Positions 1-11,901 of a stretch of 64,000 nucleotides of DNA are shown here, in pieces. The notes under the pieces are model-generated. The model did no database searches and was not told the origin of the DNA. It saw nothing but the letters and a program-made list of their open reading frames with translations. Origin of the DNA: Ascaphus truei. Taxonomy: Eukaryota > Chordata > Amphibia > Anura > Ascaphidae. Within the stretch, counting starts at the first letter, position 1, and each line of letters starts with the position of its first letter. The stretch is taken from assembly GCA_036426205.1 (NCBI GenBank), contig WSYH01002456.1, positions 22,558 to 86,557 of the forward strand. The letters run 5' to 3'. A program made the translations under genes and the position numbers.

Positions 1-149
1 TTTAAAAGCCAGAACACTAAAATACAAGTTTATGCACTCGCCTGTACTCGCGTCTTAAGGCGGTATGGTTGGAAGTAATCCCGCGCCATCACATCGGTAT
101 TCTGAGGTATACACCGCGTGATTTCGTAAAATTATGGCCACTGCATCTG
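1..149 (-). mobile_element. Mariner-type miniature, family A, copy 1 (cut by window edge)
   Basis: This is the end of a short inverted-repeat element. It is the reverse complement of bases about 6240-6375, including the shared stretch with TGTTCTGGCTTTT. Its end reads GGCCACTGCATCTG followed by TA at 150-151, and the same TA flank is seen at the other family A copies. The TA target and the start CAG point to the Tc1/mariner superfamily. No coding capacity is visible. Confidence 0.7.
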
Positions 150-151
150 TA

Positions 152-1215
152 CAGTACCTCTTTAAAATTCAGTTGTAAAACTTGCATGACACATATCAAA
201 TGATAGTAGCTTTTTCCTGTACCTTTCTCTTACTTCATATACCTTCCTCTATGAAAATGAACATGTACTTCCTTAACATCAGCACAATTGACATAGAAGA
301 TAATATTTACATTCAGCATTGTGAATACTGTATGCATTTTAACATTTGCATTGATAAAAAATGACGCCAAAGAAACATGAATTATGCTATTGTGCATCAG
401 TGGGTGCCCTTCTATAAAATATGTTTTAGAAAAGTGAAATGTGTATTAATCCCACATGTTACCCAGGTTCCAACTGCTGTTATCACAATGCTAAAAATTA
501 CGCATTCCACCAAGATGATGTATTATAGGGGAACCTTTTAATTCTGACCGATAATGTCAAAACAACAGTATGGAAACAAACCAAACCATCAATTATGACA
601 TTGCCAGAGCATAAAAACAAGTCAAATTTACAAGACTGTACTTTAGAACTAAGAAATATCAATATTGCAGGAATTCCATTGGAAATCAATAAATAAGTAT
701 GAATATAGCCTCATTAAGAATACAAAAACTACCGTTTTAAATATTATAGAAAGTACTTCAAGGTTTGTTGAACTTCCCAGTAACAATGTATATTACCTTA
801 TATGGTTAAGTTGTTGCTTTCAAATAAACAGACTACATAACACAATTTCCTGGCCCCAATATGATGAGTGTGGGTTCTCTCATTAGAATGTGCTCTCTAG
901 TAGACACACATAAACAGTCTAGTCAGTTTTGTATTTTATATATTCGGATTTCTTGTCAAAGGTTTACATTTAGAATATTGGATAAACAGTCTCCTATTTA
1001 AATTGCAAAGACATTTGTAGCCCCCTTTCCGTATGCCTAAGGGAAACTATGCGTTGACTTCGCGTCCTGCTATACCTGTTGCTCACAGGAGGCCTAAGAC
1101 CTCGGACATAGTAAGCGCTTAGGTGCTGCTGCTCGCTCTTGCTTGCTGCCTCTCGCTCTACCAGGAGCTTTTTGCTGTCCTGGCAGAGGAGACATGCAGC
1201 GCGCTGGGAGGCAGA
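152..1215. other. Stretch without recognisable genes or repeats
   Basis: AT-rich DNA to about 1000, then a moderately GC-rich block. Small ORFs show no conserved motif and no splice context. I see no repeat shared with the rest of the window. Confidence 0.5.
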
Positions 1216-1840
1216 GTACCAAATGTGTGTGGGTGTCACTGGTAGCCGTCAGGAGTGTGTGTGTCACTTTGAAGTGGTCTGTGTGTTTGTGTGTCGACCG
1301 GGGGAACGTGTGTTGTGGTGTGTGTGTGTGTGTGGTGTGGTGTGTGTGTGTGTGTGTGGTGTTGTGTGTGTGTGGTGGGTGTTGTGTGGGTGTTGTGTGT
1401 GTGGTGTGTGTGTGTGTGTGTGGTGGTGTGTGTTGTATATTAAAAAATATTTTAAAAATTAAAAAAAAAGACATGTGAGAATAAATTATTTATTAACATT
1501 GTCGCAACTTTGATAAATATATTCGCGCACACACACGCACGCGCGCCACACACACGAGCACACACACGCACACACATCACACACTACACAGACACATACA
1601 CTTGGTCACACCACACACATACACCACACAGCACATGCACACACCACACACATACACACGTATGCACAAACACACACATGCCCACAACACCACACAAACA
1701 CATACACACATACACACAACATGCACACACACATACATGCACACACACACACATACATGCACACACACTGACATGCACACACACACACAGACACAGACAC
1801 ACACACACATATATATACATACACACACACACCCAACACA

Positions 1841-1887
<47 letters not shown>

Positions 1888-1898
1888 ACACACCACCA

Positions 1899-1950
<52 letters not shown>

Positions 1951-2025
1951 CACAACAACATATATACATACACACACACACCACAACATATATATATATA
2001 TATATAATCACACACACACCTTGCT
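1216..2025. repeat. GT-rich then CA-rich microsatellite pair around an AT-rich spacer
   Basis: Bases about 1216-1437 are imperfect (GT)n on the plus strand. Bases 1438-1525 are AT-rich. Bases about 1526-2025 are imperfect (CA)n with TATA runs. The two arms are complementary, so the locus can fold on itself. The long Cys/Val or His/Thr ORFs here are only translations of the dinucleotide repeat. Confidence 0.9.
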
Positions 2026-2087
2026 GCCCCAACTGCTCCGGGACACAACCCCTCTCACCCCCCCCCCCCCCCCCGGACCGGCGGTCG

Positions 2088-2410
2088 CCAGCGCAACGCC
2101 CCCCCGCCCCCATCTCCCGCATGGGGCAGGGAGGCAGCTACGGTGATCGGGGCAGAAGGGGGACACATCACCCTCTCCCCCCCCCCACAGGGGCAGCGCA
2201 ACACCCCTGCATCTCCCGTGCGGGCAGGGAGGCAGGCACAAGGATCGGGGCAGAAGGGGGGCACATCACCCGCTCCCCCTCCCCCCCCGGCGGCGCAAGC
2301 CCCCTCCATCTCCCACATGCTGACAGCCACAGGGATCGGGCAGAATTGGCACATCACCGCACCGCACATCAACACACACACACACGCACATCAACACACA
2401 CACACTCTCA
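2088..2410. repeat. GC-rich minisatellite, about 100-bp unit, three copies, then (CA)n
   Basis: Units start near 2088, 2187 and 2288. Each contains a variant of GATCGGGGCAGAA followed by ACATCACC and a C-run. The third copy is shorter and more diverged. A (CA)n tract follows at about 2367-2403. Confidence 0.8.
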
Positions 2411-2679
2411 CTCACTCACTCCGCTGGCGCCAGACAATAAGTACCCCGTTCACATTTCCCTGCTCATCCTTTCATTGGATGCTGAGGCATCACATGAGCG
2501 GAGTCAGTGCGTGAATTTAAAATTTCACTGTCGGCTCTGTTCAAGCGCGCCTCAGCAAGCAACGGAAAGCATGCGCGAGCCCCTACTAAAGCCGCTTTAA
2601 TTGTGGCTGTAGGGGCTCAGTGGCAAGCATCAGCAAGCGAGAGCACGCTTAAGCAAGCAAGCACTAACCATGGCCTGGG

Positions 2680-3716
2680 CCTAAGCCTCCACCACAGGGA
2701 GCCTGGGGTGAGCTCTTTGTCCTTAGAGCAGTGTCTCTACCTGTGAGGGATCACAGCATTGGCGGGATGACACCTTCAAAGGAACAATAACAGAAATGAA
2801 GACACATACAGGTATATCACTAATTTTTACTCTACACACACACACACACAATACAATAACAATAACAGTATACCAGTGCAATACCCACAGTATAACCCAA
2901 TGCCACAATGTACTGAGGGCGTGGTGGCACAAATAGCCCTGGTGTCCTTCCCAATGTAAGTCCCACTCAAGTGTGAGGTAGCACTACCCCTGTGGACCAT
3001 TGGTTCCCCTTATATATACCTTCCTGGGCACTCCTGTAACCAGGTATAACGGATGAAACAAAGGATCAGTCAGGTCCCATGACGTGGGGCCTCCAATAAT
3101 CCCCTCACTGCTTATGCGTCAGATCCGCCTTGTGAAGTGTGAGCTCCAGCTGGAGGGTCTCACATAATGTGTATAGGGCCCTGGCCTGGTCCCAGGCCAC
3201 AGGGCACCACGTGGCTGTCCGATCACCGGTGCAGCAACACACTAAGTAATAATGGGGAAGTGTCCCTATCTGGGGGCCTTTGCTACAACCCTCAGCTGGT
3301 TGTGACTCAGGGCCTATCTGGGGCCTAAGGGGCATCCTTAGGCCTAGTCCAGGGAGGCCCTGCTCCCTGGACACTACCTCTCTGGTTGCCCTCCTTCTTT
3401 CGACTGACTTCTCTCCGTTTGCGTGCCAAAACATCTATCCCTTCCTCCTACCTTGTAGTCCCTCATTGGTTGGCTGGCCCATGTGACCTACTCTACCCCC
3501 AAATGATCCTGAGATGTGTAGTCCCGCGGCCACATGTGCGGAGCTCCCTGTAATGGCCACAGCACTCACATTACTGCGTATTCATGCCTCGTTATCCTGC
3601 ACATGCACGACATTGGCCTCCGACTGCACCGAAGCACTCCTCGATCGCACGGGGCTCCGGCACCTAGCCGCCAGCTTCCCCGCCCGGCACCGGAGGTAAC
3701 AAGGGTCTCAGCTACA
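2680..3716 (-). mobile_element. LTR-like dispersed repeat, family G, copy 1
   Basis: This block shares its order of segments with 21070-22279: an AAGTGTGAG(A/G)...AGC block, a 'gggcctttgctacaa' type block, a 'gtgtagtcccgcgg' block, a 'ctgtaatggcca' block, and an end in GCTACA. Read on the minus strand it would start TGTAGC, as LTRs do. No coding domain or target duplication was found, so the LTR call is an inference and the boundaries are approximate. Confidence 0.4.
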
Positions 3717-5084
3717 CACTCTTGTTAAGTCGGATGTGAGATACCTGTCATGGAAGACCAGAACTCTTTCATGGGATCAGGGCACCAGAAAGGACAAAGC
3801 AGTTCACCAAAGAGTATTTATTCTGGCCGGAGCCACCGTATGGCACCCATGTTCTTCTGGCCTCCTTGATGGGCCTGTGAGCTACTGGGTGATCCATAAG
3901 CAAATGTGTGACATAATGGACATTCGTTTTTTCATAAAATTATTTTTATGGATACCCATTAAATCATGGAAAACTAACGTCCATTATCTAATTAGTTAAC
4001 ATCAGGTTAGTAGGCTAGATTTAAAAGAGCTTTGAGTATGACTTCTTGTCCCACGGCTTGTAGCAATATCATCCTTCAAGCTACTGTAACTATAATATGT
4101 GATGGATATATTGTTTATGACATTGTTCTGATATGAGAAGATTCATGTATTGATGGTATTTTTTTGTATTTCGCTTTTTTCGAATTTTGTATTTTTATGC
4201 TTTAAATATTTTTTTTTATATATTAGATTATGTAGTAGATAGTTATGTGCTCATTTAAGAACCTTGATTGATCTGGAGATTCAGGGTCATATTTACTAAA
4301 CAGCACTAAGCTGTTAGCTCCTTTGGCCTTTTCACTTGAATAGGTCATAAGGTGACATACGGCTTAGCACCACTTAGGTACGTAGATCCAGATGCACTAA
4401 ACTATGTTAGGCTATTTAACCTAATGTTAACCTAAATTATCCCTCCCTTTCCCTCTCCAAGCCATCCTTATTCCTTTACTACATTTGACAATTTCACTCA
4501 AACATTTCAATGGCTTATCTAAATTGTGGAATCCCACTTCGACACCAATTTTTGAGCTAAAAAGTTCTAGCAAACATTCTTCGAGTTCTCTAATTTTTTT
4601 GAAACTTGAAATAAAACATTGGCAAACTGAATTTGGACAAGTTTGTGCCTCTCTACTACTGATTAAATAAAGCACAAAAGTTTCTCAAAATTTTACCAAA
4701 CTTTTTAAGATGTTACTAAATAGAGTCTTCCTTATCAAAATCAGTGAATCCTTAATATGCATTATAGAATATGATTATACTATTATTCCTGGTAAAATCA
4801 ACATCTAAATTGCCGATCTAAAGCACAATGTCAATAAAGTTTCACTCATACTGTATGGAAATATTTTTGTCTCCACGTGACGGCAAATTGTTTATTTCAA
4901 TTCTCATTCTCTATTCGCAAATTGTAAAGCAGATAATTAGGGGAAATTACCAAATACACAGTGTGTATATTGTGAGAGAAGGGGAACAAGTGTATGTGTC
5001 TATGTGTGTGTATATTGTGGGTAAGGGGGGGGTGTATGTGTATATTGTGGGGGAGGGTGGGCAAGTGTGTGTGTGTGTGTGTGT
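3717..5084. other. Stretch without a recognisable gene
   Basis: AT-rich DNA with no convincing ORF. A short block near 4385-4440 (AGGCTATTTAACCTAA) resembles 20640-20690, so a diverged dispersed repeat may be present. A GT-rich stretch with TATTGTGGG repeats occupies about 4960-5140. Confidence 0.5.
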
Positions 5085-5139
5085 TTGTTTGTTTGTGTAT
5101 ATTGTGGGGAGGTGGGGCAAATGTGTGGGTCTATATTGT

Positions 5140-5745
5140 GGGGGGCTCTGCAGCTTCCTTGAGTGGCAGGAGTGGAGGTGTGACAGGCTCTGTGTGCTGC
5201 CCAATCCAGATGCAGACCTTGTGCCCTCCCCTTCTGCACTAAGGAAGAGGCACGCCTAAATTTAGCGAGTTGTAGTCTGCCAGCAGAGAGCACAAGTGAG
5301 GGAAATGTGCTGTCTCACCCTGCGGGGTGGAATTATATGAACAGTCCTAATAGGGGACCGTGTTAAGGCCTAAGGACAAATCTAACACAGAGAACATCCA
5401 GAGGTATGGGATCCAATAGAGTATTCACTGTGTTTATGTACTACCTGCAGTGGATGCAATAAAGACTCCTGTTCAATATGCTCTGGCCTGAGGATGCAGT
5501 TACTTGGGGAGATAATTAAAAGTTTCTATCATGGGGATTGCCTCCAGCACCCCTGGAGCCTGTGGTACTGTATATGGATGCGCTCACATCACAAGAGAAA
5601 AAACCATGAAGTCACACCTAAAACCTGTCCTGTTTCCCCACAACATCGCGGAACCTCAGCATCTCCTGAACACCAACAGGTACTTGCACCCACAGGCACC
5701 TGTAGCAAGGGCAAATCTCCCAGAGGGGGGAAGCAGTGCTACAAT
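5140..5745 (+). mobile_element. LTR-like dispersed repeat, family B, copy 1
   Basis: This matches 17350-17963 along its length: a GTGGCAGGAG block, a 'gcagaccttgtgccctcccctt' type block, an AATAAAGA polyadenylation-like signal near 5458, an 'aaacctgtcctgtt' block, a TCTCCCAGAGGGGG block and an end in GCTACA. The placed poly(A) signal and CTACA end suggest a solo LTR on the plus strand. Divergence between the copies is substantial and no target duplication was identified. Confidence 0.45.
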
Positions 5746-5872
5746 TGGAGGTGTTGCTTTGATACAGTAACAGGACAGGCTTTCAGACAGCAGCAGGACA
5801 AGGAAGGGGGAACCTTTCTCTGAGGCTACACCAGGGAAGGGGTTACCTAGACCCTTACCTAAAGAAAATATA

Positions 5873-6120
5873 TGCTCGGGCATACCCTAAGGTTCCTCCA
5901 GGGAGCGTGGATACCCACATAATAAGAAAGAAAATGTTGGGGCGTATCCTGAGGCTTCTCCAGGGAGCGTGTACCCTCATAGCTATTAAAGACTGTACTT
6001 TGTTGGGGTGTACCCTGAAGCTCCTCCAGGGAGGGTGGATACCCTCAATTTTTATTCAGTTCAACAGTAGGGACAGGCCCCTGAGGCGCCGCCAGGCACC
6101 CTGGGTACCTGTACACCTGT
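5873..6120. repeat. Minisatellite, about 63-bp unit, four diverged copies
   Basis: The unit carries TACCCT(A/G)AGG followed by CTCCAGGGAG and GGATACCC. Copies start near 5878, 5940, 6005 and 6075, and the last is the most diverged. It sits just after the LTR-like block. Confidence 0.75.
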
Positions 6121-6239
6121 TTGTTCACTCAAAATGGTGGCTCCTGGACAATGGAGCACGCCGCATGTATTGTGCTCTTAAAATGGCATTCCCACCCTAA
6201 AACCAGGACCACATGGGCTTGTTCCACAAGTGCAAGCTA

Positions 6240-6577
6240 CAGATGCAGCGGCCATTATTTTAACAAATCACGCGGTGTATACCTCGGAATACCCATGTCA
6301 TGGTGTGGGATTTCTTCCAATTTTACTGCCTTACTGCGAGTGCAGAAAATGGCATTTTAGTGTTCTGGCTTTTAAACACCTGAAATTGACACAGTAGCAC
6401 AGTACTGTACACATTACAATTTATTCATTTCATTGCATACAATCCATGAAATTCAAACAAAGCAACCACGATAAACACGTGTGCCTGGGGCGATTGACTG
6501 CGTTCATGCTGCGTGGAGTACAGCAGCGCACACAAAAACGGCGCCGTGATTTCTTAAAATAATGGCCACTGCATCTG
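6240..6577. mobile_element. Mariner-type miniature, family A, copy 2 (complete, 338 bp)
   Basis: The left end is CAGATGCAGCGGCCATTA after TA at 6238-6239. The right end is TAATGGCCACTGCATCTG before TA at 6578-6579. The inverted ends and TA duplication define a complete non-autonomous Tc1/mariner-type element. Its interior near 6475-6560 is the reverse complement of copy 3, so copy 3 is an internally deleted relative. Confidence 0.85.
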
Positions 6578-6579
6578 TA

Positions 6580-7357
6580 TTCCCCTGCAAAACGTTGCAA
6601 CTTTAAGCGCCAAGACGAAACCGCGCCCACCACTGTGACTGTCTCAGCAAGGAGCTAAGTCACACCCTGTTGTTCTGTGCTCCTGCTCTAAATTCCACCA
6701 GAGGGAGGGGGCACAAATCAAGCACCAATCAGAGACTGTGCTTTCAAGGGAGGAGCTGGAGGTATGCTGTTTCTACTTCAGTTCCACGGAGCTGAGCAGA
6801 GAGGAGCTGCAGTAAAATCTCTGATATATCCTGCTCGTTTTCCTGCCTGAGGAGAACCATGTCTACTTTGAAGATCTCATCCTTCTTCTGCCAGGAGACA
6901 ACCTTGTGGTGGTGGAGGTGGATGGAAGGTGCCACCTGCAGTGCCTTTGTCCACAATGTCGGCTACCTGGGGGCAAAGCCAGCCCTACCACCATGTGCCC
7001 ACACTGCAGGGCTGTAACAGGTGCTCACGACAAAGGACAGGACCACGATGCTGAGGTGGGGATGTTAAAATACACCGACCTACAACCATGAAAACACATC
7101 CGGAGTGCAGAGTGGTAGTCGTATAGCCAGGACAGGGTAGGAGAGGTCAGATTGTTCATGATACTCGCCGTTGACTGGGGTTGGAGAAATCGGATGGTCG
7201 TTGTGCGTAGCCAGGGTCCAGGAGTATAGAAGGTGGGAGTCCAAATGCAAGCCGAGGTCAGGTTCAACGGAAGGGAACAGGCAGAATGCACAAGGCAAGG
7301 AAAGCAGCAGGATGCTTGAGGCAAGCACTTTCCTAGACCTCATGCACACTAGTATTA
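6580..7357. other. Stretch without a recognisable gene
   Basis: Moderate GC content and several short overlapping ORFs on both strands. None shows a conserved motif, and no repeat match elsewhere in the window was recognised. Confidence 0.45.
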
Positions 7358-9282
7358 CATTTTTTATTAAAAAGTTTCATTGCCTTTGCAGCTAGCTGCT
7401 AAGGCAATGAAGGGGTTAACTACCAGTGCCCAGTTTATTGTGGGTAGCGGGGGTGGATAAAGGGGTTAATTGGCCCCTGGTGGGTTTTTAGGCCTTGTAA
7501 GGGGGTTGCGGATTGAATGGACCCCTTCATTACCTTAGCGGTTAATACTGCCAAGGTAATGAAAGGGTTAATCCCTCCCGCTACCACCCTGTAGGCCTAA
7601 ACATCCATCCTTTGGGCTACTACCACTTTAACCAATCCCTCTACCCACAATAAACAAAAATAAACCCAACAACCCTACTACCCACAAATCCCCCCCCCCC
7701 CCCCCAATATATACAGTACAGAAATGGGCAAAATTACTATTATCCACATATGGATAATAGCTAATTTGCCCACTCTAAAATCAAACATTAGCCAGCCAAC
7801 AGAAATAAAGTACGGTATATAAAACTTTCTAGTTACCCCTGCCATCATGAAGGGCGGCCTCATCAGCATACTCCAGGTCCATGTCCCCATTGGCAGCAAG
7901 ATTACAAGACAAAAATACTAATGGCCCCTAAACCCTTAATCACCCTAGCGATTAATAACCCCTTTATGGTACCGATAAATACAGTGACAGGCAATGCATT
8001 TTTTGGCAAATGCTTGTTTTGTATTTGGTATTTTTTATTTTTCTATTTATTGTTTTGATTAAATTGTTTGGAATTTGGATGGCTTTTTTTTAGTACACTT
8101 GTGGATTGGCTAGCGGTTTAATTTTTTGTTTTGTTGGGTAGGTATTTCTTTAATTGTTTTCTATTATTTTGGTATAATATAATTGTTATTCTTTAGCGGT
8201 TTTGGTGTTAGAATAATTTTATTGATGTGTAGTTGAGGCTTTTTATTTCTATTGTTGTGGTGTTTAGGTGCTTGTTTATTTCTTTAATTGTTGTGCATTG
8301 TTGTGCTTTATTGTTTTAATAGGTTGGCCATTGACTGCTATAGTGGCTTGTCATGCCCATATTATATGGGTATGATGTACCACTATGCCAATCAAAGGGT
8401 AGTTGGTTGGATATTGTGGTTCTTGGGTGGGTGGTTAGGCCTCCCGGGTGTGTAGCAGGGAGGGTGGGTTAATCCCTTAATTACTATAACTGTTATTAAT
8501 CACTAAGGTGATTAAGGGGTTAGGGGCGATTAGATGTAATTTTTTTCTTGTACTCTTGCTACAAACGGAGGACATGGACCTGGAGAATGCTGACGAGGAT
8601 GCCCTTCATGATGGCAGGTGTAAGTAGAAAGTTTTATTTACTTTATTCCTGCTGGCTGGCTATTGTTTGATTTTGCCCATTATTGTACTGTATGTATTGG
8701 GGGGTTGGGGGGCTAGAGGAATTGGGAAGTAGAGTTGTTGTGTTTACTGTCACGGCCCCTTTAATTCTCCAACATCTCCGATTTTGTTTGGGTATTTTTT
8801 CTGAATGTCACGCACTTCACCGCGTTCATGCCGCATTCATGCCAAGACAGCGCTAATACAATGCACGCGGCCGCGGCTTTAAATACCGGAACATACCGCA
8901 TCAAATACTGCACCTGCCCGCGGTTTTCAGAGTTGCGCCGAAACGGCCGCACGAGGTTAAGGGCGGCCGCCACTGTATTTTTGTTTATTGTGGGTAGAGG
9001 GATTGGGTGAAGGGGGTAGTAGCCCAAGGATGGATGCTTAGGCCTACTGGGTGGTAGCGGGATGGGTTAACCCCTTCATTACCTTAGCGATATTAACTGC
9101 TACAGTAATGAAAGAGTTAACTCCACCTGCAACCCCCCTGCAAGATCTAAACACCCACCAAGGGCCAAATACCACCTTCACCCACCCCCGCTACCCACAA
9201 TAAACCGGGCACTGGTAGTTAACCCCTTCATTGCCTTAGCGGTTAGCTGCTAAGTTAATGAAGTTGCCTGTAAATGCATTTT
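7358..9282. mobile_element. Long inverted-repeat (foldback) element, family D
   Basis: The left arm, about 7358-7990, is the reverse complement of the right arm, about 8470-9282. Matched landmarks include 'ttattgtgggtag', AATGAAGGGGTTAA, 'ccttcattaccttagcg' and 'gaaagttttat...catgatggcag'. Each arm also holds shorter internal inverted motifs (AAGGTAATGAA). The loop of about 480 bp is AT-rich. A third copy in single-arm form lies at 60800-62188. No transposase is present. The right arm is interrupted by a TA-flanked miniature at 8747-8975. Confidence 0.7.
8747..8975. mobile_element. Mariner-type miniature related to the forkhead transposon, 229 bp
   Basis: The left end is CTGTCACGGCCCCTTTAA after TA at 8745-8746. 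The right end is GGGCGGCCGCCACTG before TA at 8976-8977. The reversed right end, CAGTGGCGGCCG, is identical to the left end of the 22746-28923 element. The interior (GAATGCGGCATG...GTGAAGTG reversed) also matches that element's right end, so this is a non-autonomous relative inserted in the foldback arm. Confidence 0.8.
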
Positions 9283-9835
9283 TCATATATCTGATTAATG
9301 CCAGTGGGCTCCGATGCTGATATTAATGTGTATCCGCTCCGGAGAACCCCGGCATCAATCCGATGCAGGAAAAATGCATTTTTTCCTCTCTCACCACCGC
9401 CTCTGAAGCTTCATGGCAGCTTCGCGGCAAATGTATTTGGCGAGAGGAATTTAGGGTAAATCGCCATTCTAGAGTCTCGATAAGCCTCGATAACCTTATC
9501 GAGGCTACTAGAATAGCATGAGTTTCAAAACTGGCAATAAGTGGCTTATTGACGCTCACTTGGCGATTTTTTTTGATGCACTTATCGAGGCTTTCTGAAT
9601 CGCTGTTGGTATTTTTAGGCGGTAACAGCTAAAAAGCCTCCATAAGTGGGTTGTGAAGGCTACTAGCATAGGCCCCTATGTGTTTTCTAACAACATAATT
9701 TATTATTGAGTGATTCAAATAAATTGAAAAATGTAAAGATTTTATGGTATGTATTTCTGCAACAGGAGAGAATCTTACGGAATATTAGTTGAGACGATAT
9801 TAGACTTTGCATTTCCTGTTAGTGTTGTGTACCAT
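9283..9835. other. Stretch without a gene; short palindromes
   Basis: No coding feature. Repeated palindromic motifs around CCTCGATAA...TTATCGAGG occur at about 9475-9515, with another TTATCGAGGC near 9583. They suggest the tail of another inverted-repeat element, but no boundary could be set. Confidence 0.45.
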
Positions 9836-11720
9836 TGTGATGTAACAGGTTATTTTATTTTATTTATTTAGAAAATGTTTTACCAGGAAGTAAAAATGAT
9901 GGGGATTTGCTGCACACCAAAAAAAAAAGTAGTGATACTTTTACTAGTGCTCCTTAGTCCCAGGGAAGACCTGTATTTCGTCCAATGTATCCAATATGAT
10001 TGATGAACAAGGTCACATGGATTTGAATCAAAAAAGATAATTTATTGTGCCATAGACTAAGTTTCGACCTGCTGGCCTTTCACAAGTAAAGTGGCTTAAG
10101 CCACTTTACTTGAGAAAGGCCAGCAGGCCGAAACGTTGTAGTCTATGGCACAAGAAATTATCTTTTTTTTTAAATTCAAATCCGTGTGCCCTTGTCCATC
10201 AATCTTAGCAGGAAGAAATACATGGAAAGTTACCTCTCGTTTTCAAATATATCCTGGGCATATGAGGTTTTATGAGAATCGTTTCATGGATAGTTGGAGA
10301 TAATTAATGATTAAGGGTGTTTGTTATAGTTAGAAACCAGATTAAAATGTAAACTGGAGGCGGTTTGAAATAGTCGTTGGTCGTTTATTCCAGAGAGGTT
10401 CACAGTAGGAGATGCAGGAGCATCAGGAGTCCTTGTTGAACAATAGGACCATTAGCCTTTTGGAGATAGATCTCAGGTGATGTTTTGTGTGTGGTAGGAG
10501 TGAGGAGTTTGTTCAGATTTTAGTGGGTCGGATAGATTTTGTCAAAATGATCCGCCAATCCCTACTTACAAGCTATTTATAGGTCATAATGAAGACTGAA
10601 AAGAGATGGGCCCCAGAACAGAGTCTAGCGGGATCCCACAGGTGAACTCAAGGGGCTGGAGTTAGATCCCGAGATTGACACATATTGTGATTTACCCTCT
10701 AACTATGATTGAAACCAGTTTAAAGAATATTCCCCTGTTCCAGAGCACTGAAGCTTGTTTAACTAGATAACATGATCAACAGTATCAAACGCCTTTACGA
10801 AATCTAGGAATTTTGCACCAGTGATTTGTCCCAGTTCCATTCCAAACTGGATCTCATTGCAAACTTTTAAGAGGTTAGTTACTGTGGAGTGGTTTGGGTG
10901 GAAGTAAGATTGGAATTGGCTTAGGAAATTTGTTTGGTATAGTAATTGCTTAATTGGGAGTGGACACATTTCTCCAAGACTTTGGATAGTATTGGGAAAA
11001 GATGGCTTTGGATAGTATTGGGAAAAGAGAGATTGGTTAGTAGTTGAAGATTATGTTTTTGTTCCCAGTTTCAAAGACTGGGACAACTCTAACAGTTTTC
11101 CAGGTCTGTGGGACATGACCTGAAGACAAAATAGAGTTGATAAGGGAGGTAAGCGGAATAGCTAGTGACTGGGGCACTGAGTTTTATGAACCTTGAAACC
11201 ACTAGGACATGTCCACATTGGCTGTTTAGTTTTAACATTAGGAGTGTAATCTCCTCTTCAGATATTGAGACAAATTGTAAGCACTGTTAGGAGGGGGTGG
11301 ACCTACTGTATAGTGGTTCTCCCAGTTTGAGCTTCATGATTTTAGTTAGTGTTGTGCTTTGATAGTAGGGAACACCACACAAAAAAATAATTGAATGCGT
11401 TTCAATGTCAGTGGTATTTGTCAGAGTAGTATTGTCCTTTTTGATATTAGATGGTTGTTGATGGCTAGAAGGCTGTAATATATTGTTGATGACCTTCCAG
11501 AAGTTTGCTGGATTTTAAGTATTTTGGTAAAGATTGTCAGAGTAATATTGGTCTTTTGATTTGTCTTGTTTGAATTGTGCGTGTATACTGCAAGCATCTG
11601 CAGTTATTAAGATCCTTGGTAGTAAATGATACTTTGTATCATTTCCACATGGCATCCCTAAATCGGAAAAGTGCAATACGGGTTGATTGTAACTCATGGA
11701 AAGTGGACCCCCCATTCTTT
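9836..11720 (-). pseudogene. L2-clade LINE, RT and 3' portion, degenerate
   Basis: Read on the minus strand. An inter-domain segment near 11500-11715 contains YYSDNLYQNT, then 10763-10969 gives an RT fragment with FLDFVKAFDTVDH (the conserved 'F-D-vDH' motif of non-LTR RTs). The 3' end at 9836-9896 is an AAATAAATAAA-type tail matching the LINE at 38110-39148. A GAGGTAACT block at 10228-10240 matches that element's 3' UTR. Many stops and frameshifts are present, so it is a dead copy. A palindromic element at about 9897-10225 interrupts the 3' UTR. The endonuclease part is probably the piece at 13612-14160. Confidence 0.75.
9897..10225. mobile_element. Palindromic insertion with hammerhead-like motifs inside the LINE 3' UTR
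   Basis: Bases 10043-10152 form a near-perfect palindrome centred on CTTAAG at about 10095-10100. Each arm carries GGCC-AGCA-GGCC (or GGTC) followed by GAAAC. The insertion splits LINE 3' UTR sequence that is continuous in the 39-kb LINE. The flanks AGGAAGTAAAAATG and AGGAAGAAATACATG look like an imperfect target duplication of about 15 bp. Confidence 0.6.
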
Positions 11721-11870
11721 TATTCTACGTAGTGTATCATGTTGATTCTATACAAAGTGCAGATGGTAAGATCAGCTAGAAATTGTTGTGGGTTAAAATT
11801 CCAATAAATATTCTATATATATATATATATACACACACTGTGGGATCTTCATTTATTTATATTTACATAG

Positions 11871-11901
<31 letters not shown>

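Noticed and set aside
1510..2600. Long ORFs rich in His/Thr or Cys/Val, including one of 332 codons
   Set aside because: They are translations of the GT/CA microsatellite and the adjacent GC-rich minisatellite, open in several frames on both strands.
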